Positions 33,337 through 41,796 of a stretch of 64,000 bases of DNA are shown piece after piece (within the stretch, counting starts at the first letter, position 1; each line of letters opens with the position of its first letter). Made by a program: the position numbers and the translations under genes. Source of the DNA: an uncultured Acidimicrobiales bacterium. GTDB lineage: Bacteria > Actinomycetota > Acidimicrobiia > Acidimicrobiales > SHLQ01. Under the pieces are notes generated by a model. It ran no database searches, had not been told where the DNA came from, and saw only the letters and a program-made list of their open reading frames with translations. The stretch is taken from positions 1 to 64,000 of the forward strand of contig CALHYX010000004.1 of assembly GCA_938041035.1 (NCBI GenBank), written 5' to 3'.

Positions 33337-34488
33337 TCAGGCCGATTCGTGGGGCAGCACGAGGTCGGCGGTGCCCATGGCGTGGTTGCCAATGGCGTTC
33401 GCACCCACAAAGCCGACCGTGACCGCTACTCCCCCGTCGGTGGGCTCCACCGCGGTGACCGAGCCCGACATGGTCATGGTGTCGTATGGATAGTTGGGCG
33501 CGCCCAGGCGAATGCGAACGTTCTGGAACACGGCGTCGTCGCCCGCCCAGTCGCCGATCCATCGATTGCAGATACCCGTGCTGGACAAGATGTTCATGAA
33601 GATGTCCTTCGAGCCCTTGGTGACCGCAGCGTCGCGATCGTGGTGCACGTCCTGGAAGTCGCGGGTGGCGAGGGCGCTCGAGACGACGAGTCGAGGGGTG
33701 AGAGCGATGGCCTCGGTCGGCAGTGAGTCACCAACGGAGACGATGGGGCCGGGTCGGTTTGACCCTGTGCGCGGCGTGGTCGGCGGCGCCGCGGCGGCGA
33801 CCCCATCGTTGGGCGGCGCGGCGGCGGCCGGCGAACCATCGGAGTTCGGCGGCGGCGCCGCCTTGCCGGTGCCGGGCCGGAACTTCAGGATGCGGAAGAA
33901 CAGGGAACCGACCTCTTCGCCGTCTTGGTCGGTGTAGGTCGCCCGGGTGGTGACGAAATGACCTTCACCCAGGCCCGTCCTCTTGAGTTCCGACACGTCG
34001 TCGAGGCGGGTGCGGGCGGTCAGGACATCGCCGGGGCGAAGGTAGCGGCGGTACTCCTGGTCGGAGTTGGTGGCGACCACGCCGACGAACCCGGCGGCGT
34101 CAAGCTTGCCGAGCACTTTGGATTGGGGCTCGACGCCACGCATGGGCTGTTGGCCCATGACGAGACCGGGCATCGTCCACACGTTGAGCATGCCCGGTGG
34201 GGCGACGAGGCCCCGGTGCGGGCCGGCGGCGGCGGCCTCGGGGTCGGTGAAGTACGGGTTGGCCTCCGACATGGCGTCGCACCACACCCGGATGGCATAG
34301 GCGTTGACGGGGTCCCGTGCTTCGGTGGCGCTACCCGTCTCGCCGAGCTGAGTGCGCAAATCGGCAAGGAACCCGGTTGCGTCATCCGCGTCGGGCCCTG
34401 CACCCGCCTGGTCGTCAGGGCCGTCTCCAGCCTGGTTGTCCGGGCCGTCTCCCGCCCGATTGTCCGCCCCTGCCGTCGACGCGCTCAC
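33337..34488 (-). CDS. MaoC-type double-hotdog dehydratase (fused)
   Basis: A 383-residue protein with two hotdog domains. The N-terminal one (residues about 40-205) has VNAYAIRVWCDAMSEANPYF and FVGVVATNSDQEYRRYL. An Ala/Pro-rich linker (about 208-245) leads to the second, with the MaoC-like hydratase motif FQDVHHDRDAA and a C-terminal VGANAIGNHAMGTADL. Fused pairs of this kind hydrate enoyl-CoA intermediates, as do the ChsH1/ChsH2 subunits in steroid degradation. The GTG at 34488 follows GAGGAGAG. The first 33 residues contain a three-fold octapeptide repeat. The gene lies between the helicase and the RAYT element. Confidence 0.82.
   Translation of the reverse strand: MSASTAGADNRAGDGPDNQAGDGPDDQAGAGPDADDATGFLADLRTQLGETGSATEARDPVNAYAIRVWCDAMSEANPYFTDPEAAAAGPHRGLVAPPGMLNVWTMPGLVMGQQPMRGVEPQSKVLGKLDAAGFVGVVATNSDQEYRRYLRPGDVLTARTRLDDVSELKRTGLGEGHFVTTRATYTDQDGEEVGSLFFRILKFRPGTGKAAPPPNSDGSPAAAAPPNDGVAAAAPPTTPRTGSNRPGPIVSVGDSLPTEAIALTPRLVVSSALATRDFQDVHHDRDAAVTKGSKDIFMNILSSTGICNRWIGDWAGDDAVFQNVRIRLGAPNYPYDTMTMSGSVTAVEPTDGGVAVTVGFVGANAIGNHAMGTADLVLPHESA
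34393..34464 (-). repeat. Three-copy 24-nt in-frame coding repeat
   Basis: Three consecutive 24-nt units near the 5' end of the MaoC-type gene encode DNRAGDGP, DNQAGDGP and DDQAGAGP. They form a disordered, acidic Gly-rich N-terminal stretch. The high nucleotide similarity suggests recent slippage. Confidence 0.75.
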
Positions 34489-34595
34489 GCTGCTCTCCTC
34501 ACTAGCCAAATCTCTCTCAGACTTTCGATAGACGCCTGCCGCTTCGCCGAGCCTGCCACGCAACCCCTCAGCCGGGCGAAAACGACCCGACCTCC

Positions 34596-35483
34596 CTAAC
34601 CGCGAACCATCTGGTGCCAGGCACCAGATGGTTCGCGGCGCTTGTCAATGAGCTCGCGGACACTTGCGAGAAGACCGCAGAATGCCGGATCGGTTCGGGC
34701 TCGTTGCCGGGCTCGATACAGGCAACTCCGGGTTGCCTGTCCGGATATTCCAAGTCCGTGGCCGACGTCCGCTGTTGGAATCCGCATCCATTCGCACGCA
34801 ATGAGGATCTGACAAGCCTGAACAATCGATGCACCGGTGTCGCCAATACGGCCGTGCACGGCAAGGGCGATGTCGTCGAGCTGTCGCTGCACCCAGATCA
34901 GTTGGCCAAAGTCGTCGCTGATACCGGTCTCGACGACGCGGTCCTGAGCTTGGGGCGTGCGAACAAAGTCGGAGTATCGCTGCCGCGACGAGAAGTGGTC
35001 GAGTGTCGGCGCCGTCGTGAACCAGCGGGGCGGCTTCGGCGTCGGCTTGGCGAAGAACTGCATGCTCGACCAGCGGTAACGCTGGATTGGCTTCGTTGGG
35101 TCGACGTCGAGCGCATTGCGATGGACATAGCGCGACAGCTGCAGAAAGTACACGTCGGAGTCGACCAGACGGGACTGAAAACGGTCCCGCCACAGCGGCC
35201 CGTCTCGGCCCTGGGCGAAGTTGAATTGACGGGTGTAGTTCGACAGCAGTCGGTGCATTCCCGCAGAGAGATCACCGGTCCTTGCCTCGAGAATCAGGTG
35301 GTAGTGGTTGTCGAGCAGGCAGTACGCATGACAGACCAATCCGTGGCGACTGGCGGCATCGCCCAGGTGGCTGAGAAAGAGCCGGCGATGCCCGTCGTGG
35401 GCGAACACCCGGCGACGATTACCCCCTCGATTGAATACGTGATGTATCGATCCAACTGGTGTATTTCGATGTTGTCGTGGCAT
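34596..35483 (-). CDS. REP-associated tyrosine transposase (RAYT, Y1/HUH type)
   Basis: A 295-residue single-strand DNA transposase. The N-terminus IHHVFNRGGNRRRVF and LLDNHYHLILEA carry the HUH metal motif (His-Tyr-His), and SNYTRQFNFAQGRDGPLW carries the catalytic tyrosine (about residue 85). The conserved DRFQSRLVDSD and YVHRNAL follow. The C-terminal about 100 residues contain a helix-turn-helix-like IPTADVGHGLGISGQATRS. The last 12 codons (EPSGAWHQMVRG) lie inside the REP palindrome and its flank. RAYT proteins bind and cleave REP hairpins and are thought to disperse them; four such hairpins occur in this window. Confidence 0.92.
   Translation of the reverse strand: MPRQHRNTPVGSIHHVFNRGGNRRRVFAHDGHRRLFLSHLGDAASRHGLVCHAYCLLDNHYHLILEARTGDLSAGMHRLLSNYTRQFNFAQGRDGPLWRDRFQSRLVDSDVYFLQLSRYVHRNALDVDPTKPIQRYRWSSMQFFAKPTPKPPRWFTTAPTLDHFSSRQRYSDFVRTPQAQDRVVETGISDDFGQLIWVQRQLDDIALAVHGRIGDTGASIVQACQILIACEWMRIPTADVGHGLGISGQATRSCLYRARQRARTDPAFCGLLASVRELIDKRREPSGAWHQMVRG
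34600..34638. repeat. REP palindrome at the 3' end of the RAYT gene
   Basis: A perfect 39-bp palindrome: the 19-nt arm CCGCGAACCATCTGGTGCC, a central A, and its complement. It overlaps the RAYT coding end. No T-run follows. Confidence 0.9.
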
Positions 35484-35531
35484 GGCCGGAGAACATACGC
35501 ACGCGGTGAGACAACTTGCCCTTCCCCCCGC

Positions 35532-35564
35532 CGAACCATCTGGTGCCTGGCACCAGATGGTTCG
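35532..35564. repeat. REP palindrome upstream of the RAYT gene
   Basis: A 33-bp palindrome with 16-nt arms CGAACCATCTGGTGCC around a central T. Together with the copy at 34600 it brackets the RAYT gene in inverted orientation, and its flank GGTTAGGG provides the gcvT stop codon. Confidence 0.9.
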
Positions 35565-35567
35565 CGG

Positions 35568-36668
35568 TTAGGGGCGGGGGCGTTTGTAGAAGGGCAGTTC
35601 GACGATGCGGGCGGGGGTGATGGTGCCCCGAACATCGACGTTCACCGAGGTGACGGTGACGCCCGGTTCGATGCTGGCGATGGCGATCGGGTAGTCGAGC
35701 GTCGGGCTGAGCGTTCCGCTGGTCAGCTCCCCGACCTGCACACCGGTGTCGCCGTCGAGCAGGGCGTACCCCTGTCGAGCCGGGCGGCGCCCCTCGACCA
35801 CGAGGCCCACCAGGTCCCGATGTGGTTCCTCGACGAGCGGCTCGAGCGCCGCCCGCCCGACAAAATCGGGCTTGTCGAATTTGACCATTCGTTCCGAGCC
35901 CACATCGAACGGTGTCGTGGCGAGCGACAGTTCCTGGCCGTACAGCGGCATACCCGCCTCCAGCCGCAACGTGTCGCGCGCCGCTAGCCCGGCGGGCACC
36001 ATCCCGTGGGCTTCGCCAACCGTCATGGCGGCATCCCACAGCCCCACGGCTTCATCGGCCGGCACGTACAACTCGAAGCCGTCCTCGCCGGTGTACCCCG
36101 TCCGAGCGACGAACGCGTCGAGCCCCGCCGCCTCGGCGTCGGCGCCGCGGTAGTAGCGCAGGTCGGCGATCTCCGGGTTGGTCAGCTCGACCACGATCGC
36201 CTCCGCCGTCGGCCCTTGAATCGCGATCAGCGCGGTGTCGAGCGACTCATCGGCCACCTCGGCGTCGAACCCCTCCGCCCGGGCCGCGAGTTCGGCGGTG
36301 ACCACGGCCCCGTTCGAGGCGTTCGCGACCACCAGGAACCCGTCCTCGGCCCGGCGGTACACCACCAGGTCGTCCACGATCCCGCCCGCGTCGTTGCAGA
36401 TCATCGTGTAGCGCGCCTGCCCGATATCGAGCGAGGAGATCAACCCGATGAACGCGTAGTCGAGCATCGCCGCAGCGTCGGGTCCGATCACGGCGATCTC
36501 GGCCATGTGGGACAGGTCGAACAGCCCGGCCTGATTCCGAACCGACTGGTGTTCTTCGACCGCACTGCCGTAGCGCAACGGCATGTTCCATCCGGCGAAG
36601 CTGGTGAGCCGGGCGCCGAGCGCCTCGTGACGGTCGTGCAGGGGGGTGGGAATCAACTCGTCGGACAT
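35568..36668 (-). CDS. gcvT: Aminomethyltransferase (glycine cleavage T protein)
   Basis: A 366-residue T protein transferring the methylene group of glycine from the lipoyl carrier to tetrahydrofolate. Visible landmarks are the N-terminal PLHDRHEALGARLTSFAGWNMPL, then LSHMAEIAVIGPDA, the folate-binding Asp in DDLVVYRRAEDGF, and RTGYTGEDGFELYVP near residue 190. The C-terminal barrel ends in FYKRPRP, followed by a TAA stop formed by the flank of the REP palindrome. It lies 47 bp downstream of hisC. The other glycine cleavage genes (gcvH, gcvP) are not in the window. Confidence 0.93.
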   Translation of the reverse strand: MSDELIPTPLHDRHEALGARLTSFAGWNMPLRYGSAVEEHQSVRNQAGLFDLSHMAEIAVIGPDAAAMLDYAFIGLISSLDIGQARYTMICNDAGGIVDDLVVYRRAEDGFLVVANASNGAVVTAELAARAEGFDAEVADESLDTALIAIQGPTAEAIVVELTNPEIADLRYYRGADAEAAGLDAFVARTGYTGEDGFELYVPADEAVGLWDAAMTVGEAHGMVPAGLAARDTLRLEAGMPLYGQELSLATTPFDVGSERMVKFDKPDFVGRAALEPLVEEPHRDLVGLVVEGRRPARQGYALLDGDTGVQVGELTSGTLSPTLDYPIAIASIEPGVTVTSVNVDVRGTITPARIVELPFYKRPRP

Positions 36669-36690
36669 CAGGTGCTTTCTCTGGACTTGC

Positions 36691-36729
36691 TCTCGGTGGA
36701 TCAGGTCTCGGTGGATCAGGTCTCGGTGG
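36691..36729 (-). repeat. 15-bp tandem repeat at the hisC stop codon
   Basis: Two full units and a 9-nt partial unit of TCTCGGTGGATCAGG (plus strand) span the hisC 3' end and the gap to gcvT. On the coding strand each full unit reads through ACCGAGACC to TGA, so the stop codon and its context are duplicated in frame. Confidence 0.8.
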
Positions 36730-37831
36730 GGAACCTCGAGGGTTCGCCGAGCGGGGCGATCACCTCGCCGAACGCAGCGAGGAAACGATCATTCTGCTCG
36801 ACGGTCCCCACCGTGACTCGGATCCCTTCGTTGGCAAAGGGCCGCACGACCACACCGCGCCGTTCGAGCTCGACCGCCACACCGGCCGTCGCGGCGCCGA
36901 TCGGTAGGTAGACGAAGTTGGCCTGGGCATCGGGCAACCGCCATCCGGCCTGCACCAGTTCACCGACCAGCCTGGTGCGCTCGGTCAGCAACGTGTCGAT
37001 ATTGGGCCGAATCTCGTCGAGGGCCCCCAGGGCGGCCAGCCCGGCGGCCTGCGCCAGGCCGTTGACGGCGAAGGCCAGGAGGACCTTGTCCAGCTCGGTG
37101 ATCACCTCGGGTGCCCCGACCGCGTAGCCGAGCCGTAGTCCGGCCAACCCGTAGGCCTTCGACAACGTGCGGCTCACGACCACGTTGGGGAATCGGGGTA
37201 CAAGGTCGGCGACCGGGTCTCCGAATCCCGGGTCGACGAACTCGCGATAGGCCTCGTCGACCAGCACGATCACATCGGAGGGAACGCGCTCGATCATGGC
37301 GGCCAGCGCCGCGGTCGACACCGCGGTGCCGGTCGGGTTGTTCGGCGTGGCGAGCAGCACGAGCTTGGTTCGATCGGTCACCGCGGCCGCCACCGCATCG
37401 AGATCAAAGGTGTGATCGACCAGCGGCACCCGCACCGACGTCGCGGCCATCTGGGCGACCATCACCGGGTAGGCCTCGAACGACAGCCACGGGAACACCG
37501 CTTCGTCGCCCGGGTCGAGGTAGGTGATGCACAACTGCTGCAAAAGCCCGACCGACCCGCAGCCGACCGTGACCTGGTCGGGTTCGACCCCCACCCACGA
37601 GGCCAGCGCCGCCCGCAGTTCCGCCGCTCGGTGGTCGGCGTACCGGTTCACCCCCGACGCCGCAGCGGCGATGGCCGCCGTCACCGCGGGCACGGGCGGG
37701 AACGGGTTCTCGTTCGACGCCAGTTTGATGGCATCGGCGATGCCGTGCTCGGCCTCGGCCTGGGCGGCGCTCTTGCCCGGCCGATAGGGCGCCATGGCGG
37801 CGATGGATGGACGGACTCGGCCGATGGGCAT
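36716..37831 (-). CDS. hisC: Histidinol-phosphate aminotransferase
   Basis: A 371-residue PLP aminotransferase of the HisC family, converting imidazole acetol phosphate and glutamate to histidinol phosphate. Landmarks are YRPGKSAAQAEAEHG at the N-terminus, KLASNENPFPP, VGCGSVGLLQQL, LLATPNNPTGTAVS, the PLP aspartate in VLVDEAYREFVD, the Schiff-base lysine in SRTLSKAYGLAGLRLGYAVG, and RPFANEGIRVTVG. No other his genes are adjacent; phenylalanine aminotransferase activity is an alternative for orphan HisC-like proteins. A TAAGGT box 6 nt upstream suggests a leaderless message. Confidence 0.9.
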   Translation of the reverse strand: MPIGRVRPSIAAMAPYRPGKSAAQAEAEHGIADAIKLASNENPFPPVPAVTAAIAAAASGVNRYADHRAAELRAALASWVGVEPDQVTVGCGSVGLLQQLCITYLDPGDEAVFPWLSFEAYPVMVAQMAATSVRVPLVDHTFDLDAVAAAVTDRTKLVLLATPNNPTGTAVSTAALAAMIERVPSDVIVLVDEAYREFVDPGFGDPVADLVPRFPNVVVSRTLSKAYGLAGLRLGYAVGAPEVITELDKVLLAFAVNGLAQAAGLAALGALDEIRPNIDTLLTERTRLVGELVQAGWRLPDAQANFVYLPIGAATAGVAVELERRGVVVRPFANEGIRVTVGTVEQNDRFLAAFGEVIAPLGEPSRFPTET

Positions 37832-37837
37832 CCGCCG

Positions 37838-37843
37838 ACCTTA
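37838..37843 (-). promoter_or_regulatory. Candidate -10 box (TAAGGT) of hisC, leaderless type
   Basis: TAAGGT on the minus strand lies 6 nt (CGGCGG) before the hisC ATG at 37831, in the 39-bp gap after the enoyl-CoA hydratase gene. No Shine-Dalgarno sequence is present. Confidence 0.5.
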
Positions 37844-37870
37844 GCGACACTGGACCCGTCCAAGCGCCAG

Positions 37871-38683
37871 CTAGTCGAAGGCCTTCTTCATCGCGGCGAG
37901 CGGATCCTGCTTCGCCTCCTGCACCGAGGCCTGATGGCCGGCGAGGGCCTGAAACTCCTGACCGGCCCGTATGGCGGCTCGGGCGCCCCAGACATCGAAG
38001 GAGCGGTGCACGGACCGCTTGTTGATCTGTTGCAGGTCCGGGGCGACCTTGGCGACGTCGCGGGCGATGCCCAGCACCGATTCGTCGAGCTCCGCGGCGG
38101 GATACGCCCGGTTGGCGAAGCCGACCGCGACCGCCTCAGCGGCCGAATAGGTGTTGCCCGTGAGCATCATCTCCATCGCGGCCCGAAGACCCACCAGCGG
38201 CGTGTGTACCTGCCAGTCGGGCGGGCTCATCACCCGCACCACCGGGTAGCCAATCGTGGCGTCATCGGCCAGATAGACCAGGTCACAGGCCGAGGCGAGT
38301 TCGGTCGCGCCGGCCATGGCGTAGCCATGAATCTGGGCGATCACCGGTTTGGCCAGATCCCAGATCGAGAACCACCCCTCCCCCGCCTGGCGGGCCCACG
38401 CACCGTCGCCGGGCGAGGTGTACACCGGGGTGTCGTGCACGGGATCGTCGCCCATCAGCGACCCGCCGCCCAGGTCATAGCCCGACGAAAAGCACGGCCC
38501 GGCGCCCCGGATCACGGTCACCCGCACGTCGGGGTCGTGGTCGTTGCGGCGAAGGGTGTCGAGCAATTCGGTTCGCAGCGCGGCGCTGATCGCGTTTCGC
38601 TTCTCGGGTCGGTTCAGCGTGATCCGGCAGATGTGCTCGGACGGCTCGTCGACGATCAGCAGCGGGTTGGGCGCATCGGTCAT
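37871..38683 (-). CDS. Enoyl-CoA hydratase/isomerase family protein
   Basis: A 270-residue crotonase-fold protein. The first oxyanion-hole segment is in AGPCFSSGYDLGGG (residues about 61-74), the second in AQIHGYAMAGATELASACD (about 114-132). The position of the first catalytic glutamate is Ala-Thr-Glu, so Glu is near residue 126, while the second is replaced within TIGYPVVRVMSPPDW, an unusual active-site loop. It may therefore be an isomerase or hydrolase rather than a hydratase. It lies downstream of the F420-type oxidoreductase by 12 bp and is likely co-transcribed with it. Confidence 0.87.
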   Translation of the reverse strand: MTDAPNPLLIVDEPSEHICRITLNRPEKRNAISAALRTELLDTLRRNDHDPDVRVTVIRGAGPCFSSGYDLGGGSLMGDDPVHDTPVYTSPGDGAWARQAGEGWFSIWDLAKPVIAQIHGYAMAGATELASACDLVYLADDATIGYPVVRVMSPPDWQVHTPLVGLRAAMEMMLTGNTYSAAEAVAVGFANRAYPAAELDESVLGIARDVAKVAPDLQQINKRSVHRSFDVWGARAAIRAGQEFQALAGHQASVQEAKQDPLAAMKKAFD

Positions 38684-38695
38684 GGGCCCACGTTC

Positions 38696-39754
38696 TCAGC
38701 TGTCGCGCGTCCCGGCCAGCTCGGCGATCAGTTCGATCGCCTCGGGCTGCTCGCTGCGCACGGTCACTCCGGTGGCCCCCGCGGGAACGACATTGGGCCA
38801 CCGCTCGGCGATCCGCGTGCGGGAGCCGATCAACGTCCCCTGCTCGATGTAGGCGTCGGGCATGGCGGCGATCGCCTCGTCGCGGCGCCCGGCGAGCACC
38901 AGTTCCTGAATGCGCGCCGCTTCCTCGGGGAACCCGGCTCGGGCCATGGCGTCGCGGTGATAGTTGTGACTCTCGCTGCCCATGCCACCCACGTACATGG
39001 TTCGTAGGGGCTTGCGGGCGGCGATCGCCCCGGCCACGTCGTCGGTTATCTCGACCGACACGTTGGTGAAGATCTCAAACGACTCGCGGTCGCCCAGGCG
39101 TTCGTCGCGACGGGCGAAGCCGGCGGCGAGCGGTTCGGCAAACGTCTGGGCGCCGTCCGGGCCGTAACCCATCGGCAACCAGCCGTCCGCGACCTCGGCC
39201 GCCAGCGCGGTATTGCGGGGTCCGCCCGATGCGATCCAGATCGGGATGTTGGGGTTGGGGTGCAGAATCGACTTCAGGGCCTTGCCCTGGCCGATCGAGC
39301 CCTCACCGGTGTAGGGCAGGGTGATCTGGTCGCCGTCGTGGGAAACGGGTTCCTCGCGCCGCAGCACCTTGCGCATGATGGCGACGTAGTCGCGCAGCAT
39401 CGGGTTCGGCTTGCCCCACGGTCGGCCGTACCAGCCCTCGACGATCTGGGGCCCCGACACCCCGAGCCCGATGATCACCCGGTCGCCCCCGGCCATGGCG
39501 TCGATGGTCATGGCGGCCATGGCGGTCGCTGCGGGTGTGCGCGCCGCAAGCTGCACCACCGCGGTTCCGAGCCGGATGCGCTCGGTCTGGCCGGCCAGGA
39601 ACGCAAGCGGCGTCAGCGCGTCGGTGCCGTAGGCCTCGGCCGTCCAGACGACGTCATAGCCGAGTTCCTCGCATCGCTGCACCTGCTCGACCGGCACCCG
39701 CAGGTCGGCCCCGCGGTACAACTCCAACCCATAACCCAGTTTGATTCCCACCAC
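38696..39754 (-). CDS. LLM-class F420-dependent oxidoreductase
   Basis: A 352-residue luciferase-like oxidoreductase. It shows KLGYGLELYRGADLRVPVEQ, then VVWTAEAYGTDALTPLAFLA, the GDRVIIGLGVSGPQIVEGWYG signature and IPIWIASGGPRNTALAAEVADGWLP, all typical of the F420-dependent TIGR03559-type subfamily abundant in mycobacteria. GTG is the start. It precedes the enoyl-CoA hydratase gene and probably participates in CoA-ester or lipid oxidation; the substrate is unknown. Confidence 0.88.
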   Translation of the reverse strand: MVGIKLGYGLELYRGADLRVPVEQVQRCEELGYDVVWTAEAYGTDALTPLAFLAGQTERIRLGTAVVQLAARTPAATAMAAMTIDAMAGGDRVIIGLGVSGPQIVEGWYGRPWGKPNPMLRDYVAIMRKVLRREEPVSHDGDQITLPYTGEGSIGQGKALKSILHPNPNIPIWIASGGPRNTALAAEVADGWLPMGYGPDGAQTFAEPLAAGFARRDERLGDRESFEIFTNVSVEITDDVAGAIAARKPLRTMYVGGMGSESHNYHRDAMARAGFPEEAARIQELVLAGRRDEAIAAMPDAYIEQGTLIGSRTRIAERWPNVVPAGATGVTVRSEQPEAIELIAELAGTRDS

Positions 39755-39810
39755 CCGGGCCTACCACCGGCGTTCCCCGATGTCAGGCCGATGGGAAGGC
39801 GCCGCCTGAC

Positions 39811-41796
39811 CTACTCGGCTTCGGCGAACACCACCAGCACCTGATCGGCGGCGACCTGGTCGCCGACAGCCACCCGGATCTCAGCGATCGTGCCCGACCC
39901 GGCGGCCGTGACCGGGTGCAGCATCTTCATCGCTTCGATGGTGATCAGGGTCGCCCCGGCCTCGACCTCGTCGCCGACCGCGACCCCCAGGTCGGTGACG
40001 AGCCCCGGGAACGGCGCGACGACGGCGCCGGCGACCGACCGGCCGGCCGATGACGGCGCCCACCGCTCCGAGCGGGTCGGCACGGCGAAGGTGAAGGTGG
40101 CGAGCCCAGCGTCGACGAAACAGGTCCTTGATGGTCGATCGACCGTCACCGCCAGCGGGGCATCGGATTCTGCTGTACCGGGGCCGGCGTCCTCATCGGC
40201 CGGCGATCCGGGGCTGAGCTCGGTGCGGGGGAAGGTGTAGGTCTCGCCGTTTTGGACGACCGCCACCGTCTGGGCGATCGGTGCCGGCGTGAGCCGCAGC
40301 GGCCCAGCCGACCACACCCCGGACCTCGGCGCAGAAGTGTCGCTGGAAGCAAACCAGGCACTCGCGGCCGCCAGTGCCGCCGCCGATACGTCAACCGGTT
40401 CGGGAAGATCGGACTCGTCGAGAAAACGCGTGGTGATGCGGCCGGCGAGAACCGGCGGCTGGGCGACCAGCCAGCGCAGGAAACCGAGGTTGGTCGTGAG
40501 CCCCGCCAACCGCATGGAGCCGAGCGCCCGGTCGAGCGTGGCGAGGGCGCCGTCGCGATCGGCACCGTGAGCGATGAGCTTGCCGATCATCGAGTCGTAG
40601 TGCGGTGAGACCTCGCTGCCCTGCACGACGGCGCCGTCCCACCGGCAGTCGGGCGGCACCACCAGCTGTTCGACCCGGCCGATCCGCGGGGCGAAATCCG
40701 CCCAGGGGTCCTCGGCGTTCACCCGCACCTCCACCGCCGCGCCCCGGAGATGGCGATCGAAATGGTCGGCGGCGATCGGGAGGTGCCCTCCGTTGGCGAC
40801 CAACAACTGCAACTGGATCAGATCGAGCCCGCACACCATCTCGGTGACGGTGTGTTCGACCTGGATTCGGGTGTTCATCTCCAGAAAGAAGTACTCACCG
40901 GTGTCGTCGTCGACGATGAACTCGACCGTGCCCACCGAGTCATACCCGAGCGATCCGGCCAGGTCCCGAGCAGCGGCGCGCAGACCGGTTCGGGTCGCTT
41001 CGGCCAGGTTGGGCGCCGGTGCCTCCTCGAGCACCTTTTGGTATCGCCGCTGCACCGAGCATTCCCGGGTGCCCAACTCGACCACGGTGCCGTGTTTGTC
41101 GCCCACGACCTGAACCTCGACGTGGCGCGGGCGCTGCACGTAGCGCTCGACGATCACGTCGCCATCGCCGAAAGCGCGCTGGGCCTCGGTGCGGGCTTCG
41201 GCCAGTGCGGCCCCGAATCCGTCGGGCTCGTGGGCGATGCGTATGCCCTTACCGCCTCCGCCGGCGGAGGCCTTCACCAGTACGGGGTAACCGATCCGTT
41301 CTGCGGCCGCGGCCAGCGCGTCGTCGTCCTGGGAGTCGTTGAAGCCGGGGATGATCGGCACGCCCGCAGCCGCCGCGAGGCTCCGCGCCCGGATCTTGGA
41401 ACCCATCAGCGTGATCAGTTCCGGGGTGGGCCCGACCCAGATCAGCCCGGCGCCCACCACGGCGCTCGCAAAGTCGGCGTTCTCGGCCAGGAACCCGTAG
41501 CCGGGATGCACGTGGGTGGCGCCGCTACGCTCGGCGGCGGCGAGCAGTGCGTCGATCGACAGGTAGGAATCCGCCAGGGCCGCCGGACCGATGGGCTCCG
41601 CCAAGGATGCCTCGGCGACAAACGGGGCGGTGGCATCGGGCTCGGCGTACACCGCGATCGACGCGACACCCCACGCGTCGGTCGAACGGATGACGCGACG
41701 CGCGATCTCGCCCCGGTTGGCCACCAGGACCCGCATCGAGGGGTCGGGGCAGGCGAACGCAGTCGCGGCATCGTCCATCTCGGCGGCGCCGGTCAC
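39811..41796 (-). CDS. Acyl-CoA carboxylase alpha subunit (biotin carboxylase + biotin carrier)
   Basis: A 661-residue biotin-dependent carboxylase subunit, methylcrotonyl-CoA carboxylase-like. The biotin carboxylase half has MRVLVANRGEIARRVIR, HPGYGFLAENADFA, ATP-grasp KASAGGGGKGIRIA and EMNTRIQVEHTVTEM. A variable linker region follows. The C-terminal biotinyl domain ends with the EAMKM site carrying the biotinyl lysine. The GTG at 41796 overlaps the beta-subunit stop as GTGA; ATG at 41778 is an alternative. With the gene upstream it forms a complete carboxylase that probably carboxylates 3-methylcrotonyl-CoA (leucine catabolism) or a related branched acyl-CoA. Confidence 0.92.
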   Translation of the reverse strand: MTGAAEMDDAATAFACPDPSMRVLVANRGEIARRVIRSTDAWGVASIAVYAEPDATAPFVAEASLAEPIGPAALADSYLSIDALLAAAERSGATHVHPGYGFLAENADFASAVVGAGLIWVGPTPELITLMGSKIRARSLAAAAGVPIIPGFNDSQDDDALAAAAERIGYPVLVKASAGGGGKGIRIAHEPDGFGAALAEARTEAQRAFGDGDVIVERYVQRPRHVEVQVVGDKHGTVVELGTRECSVQRRYQKVLEEAPAPNLAEATRTGLRAAARDLAGSLGYDSVGTVEFIVDDDTGEYFFLEMNTRIQVEHTVTEMVCGLDLIQLQLLVANGGHLPIAADHFDRHLRGAAVEVRVNAEDPWADFAPRIGRVEQLVVPPDCRWDGAVVQGSEVSPHYDSMIGKLIAHGADRDGALATLDRALGSMRLAGLTTNLGFLRWLVAQPPVLAGRITTRFLDESDLPEPVDVSAAALAAASAWFASSDTSAPRSGVWSAGPLRLTPAPIAQTVAVVQNGETYTFPRTELSPGSPADEDAGPGTAESDAPLAVTVDRPSRTCFVDAGLATFTFAVPTRSERWAPSSAGRSVAGAVVAPFPGLVTDLGVAVGDEVEAGATLITIEAMKMLHPVTAAGSGTIAEIRVAVGDQVAADQVLVVFAEAE

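Larger units (their letters stand above)
34594..35573 (-). mobile_element. RAYT element bounded by REP-derived inverted repeats
   Basis: About 980 bp between inverted 25-bp ends (34594-34618 and 35549-35573, both containing CCCTAACCGCGAACC or its complement). Each end is half of a complete REP palindrome pointing inward. The interior is the RAYT transposase gene. No target duplication was identified. The right end forms the stop codon of gcvT, so the element abuts that gene exactly. Confidence 0.75.

Noticed and set aside
34600..35564. REP palindromes considered as intrinsic terminators or as CRISPR repeats
   Set aside because: No T-run follows any arm, so intrinsic termination is not supported. 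There is no regular spacing, no spacers and no cas gene, so it is not CRISPR.
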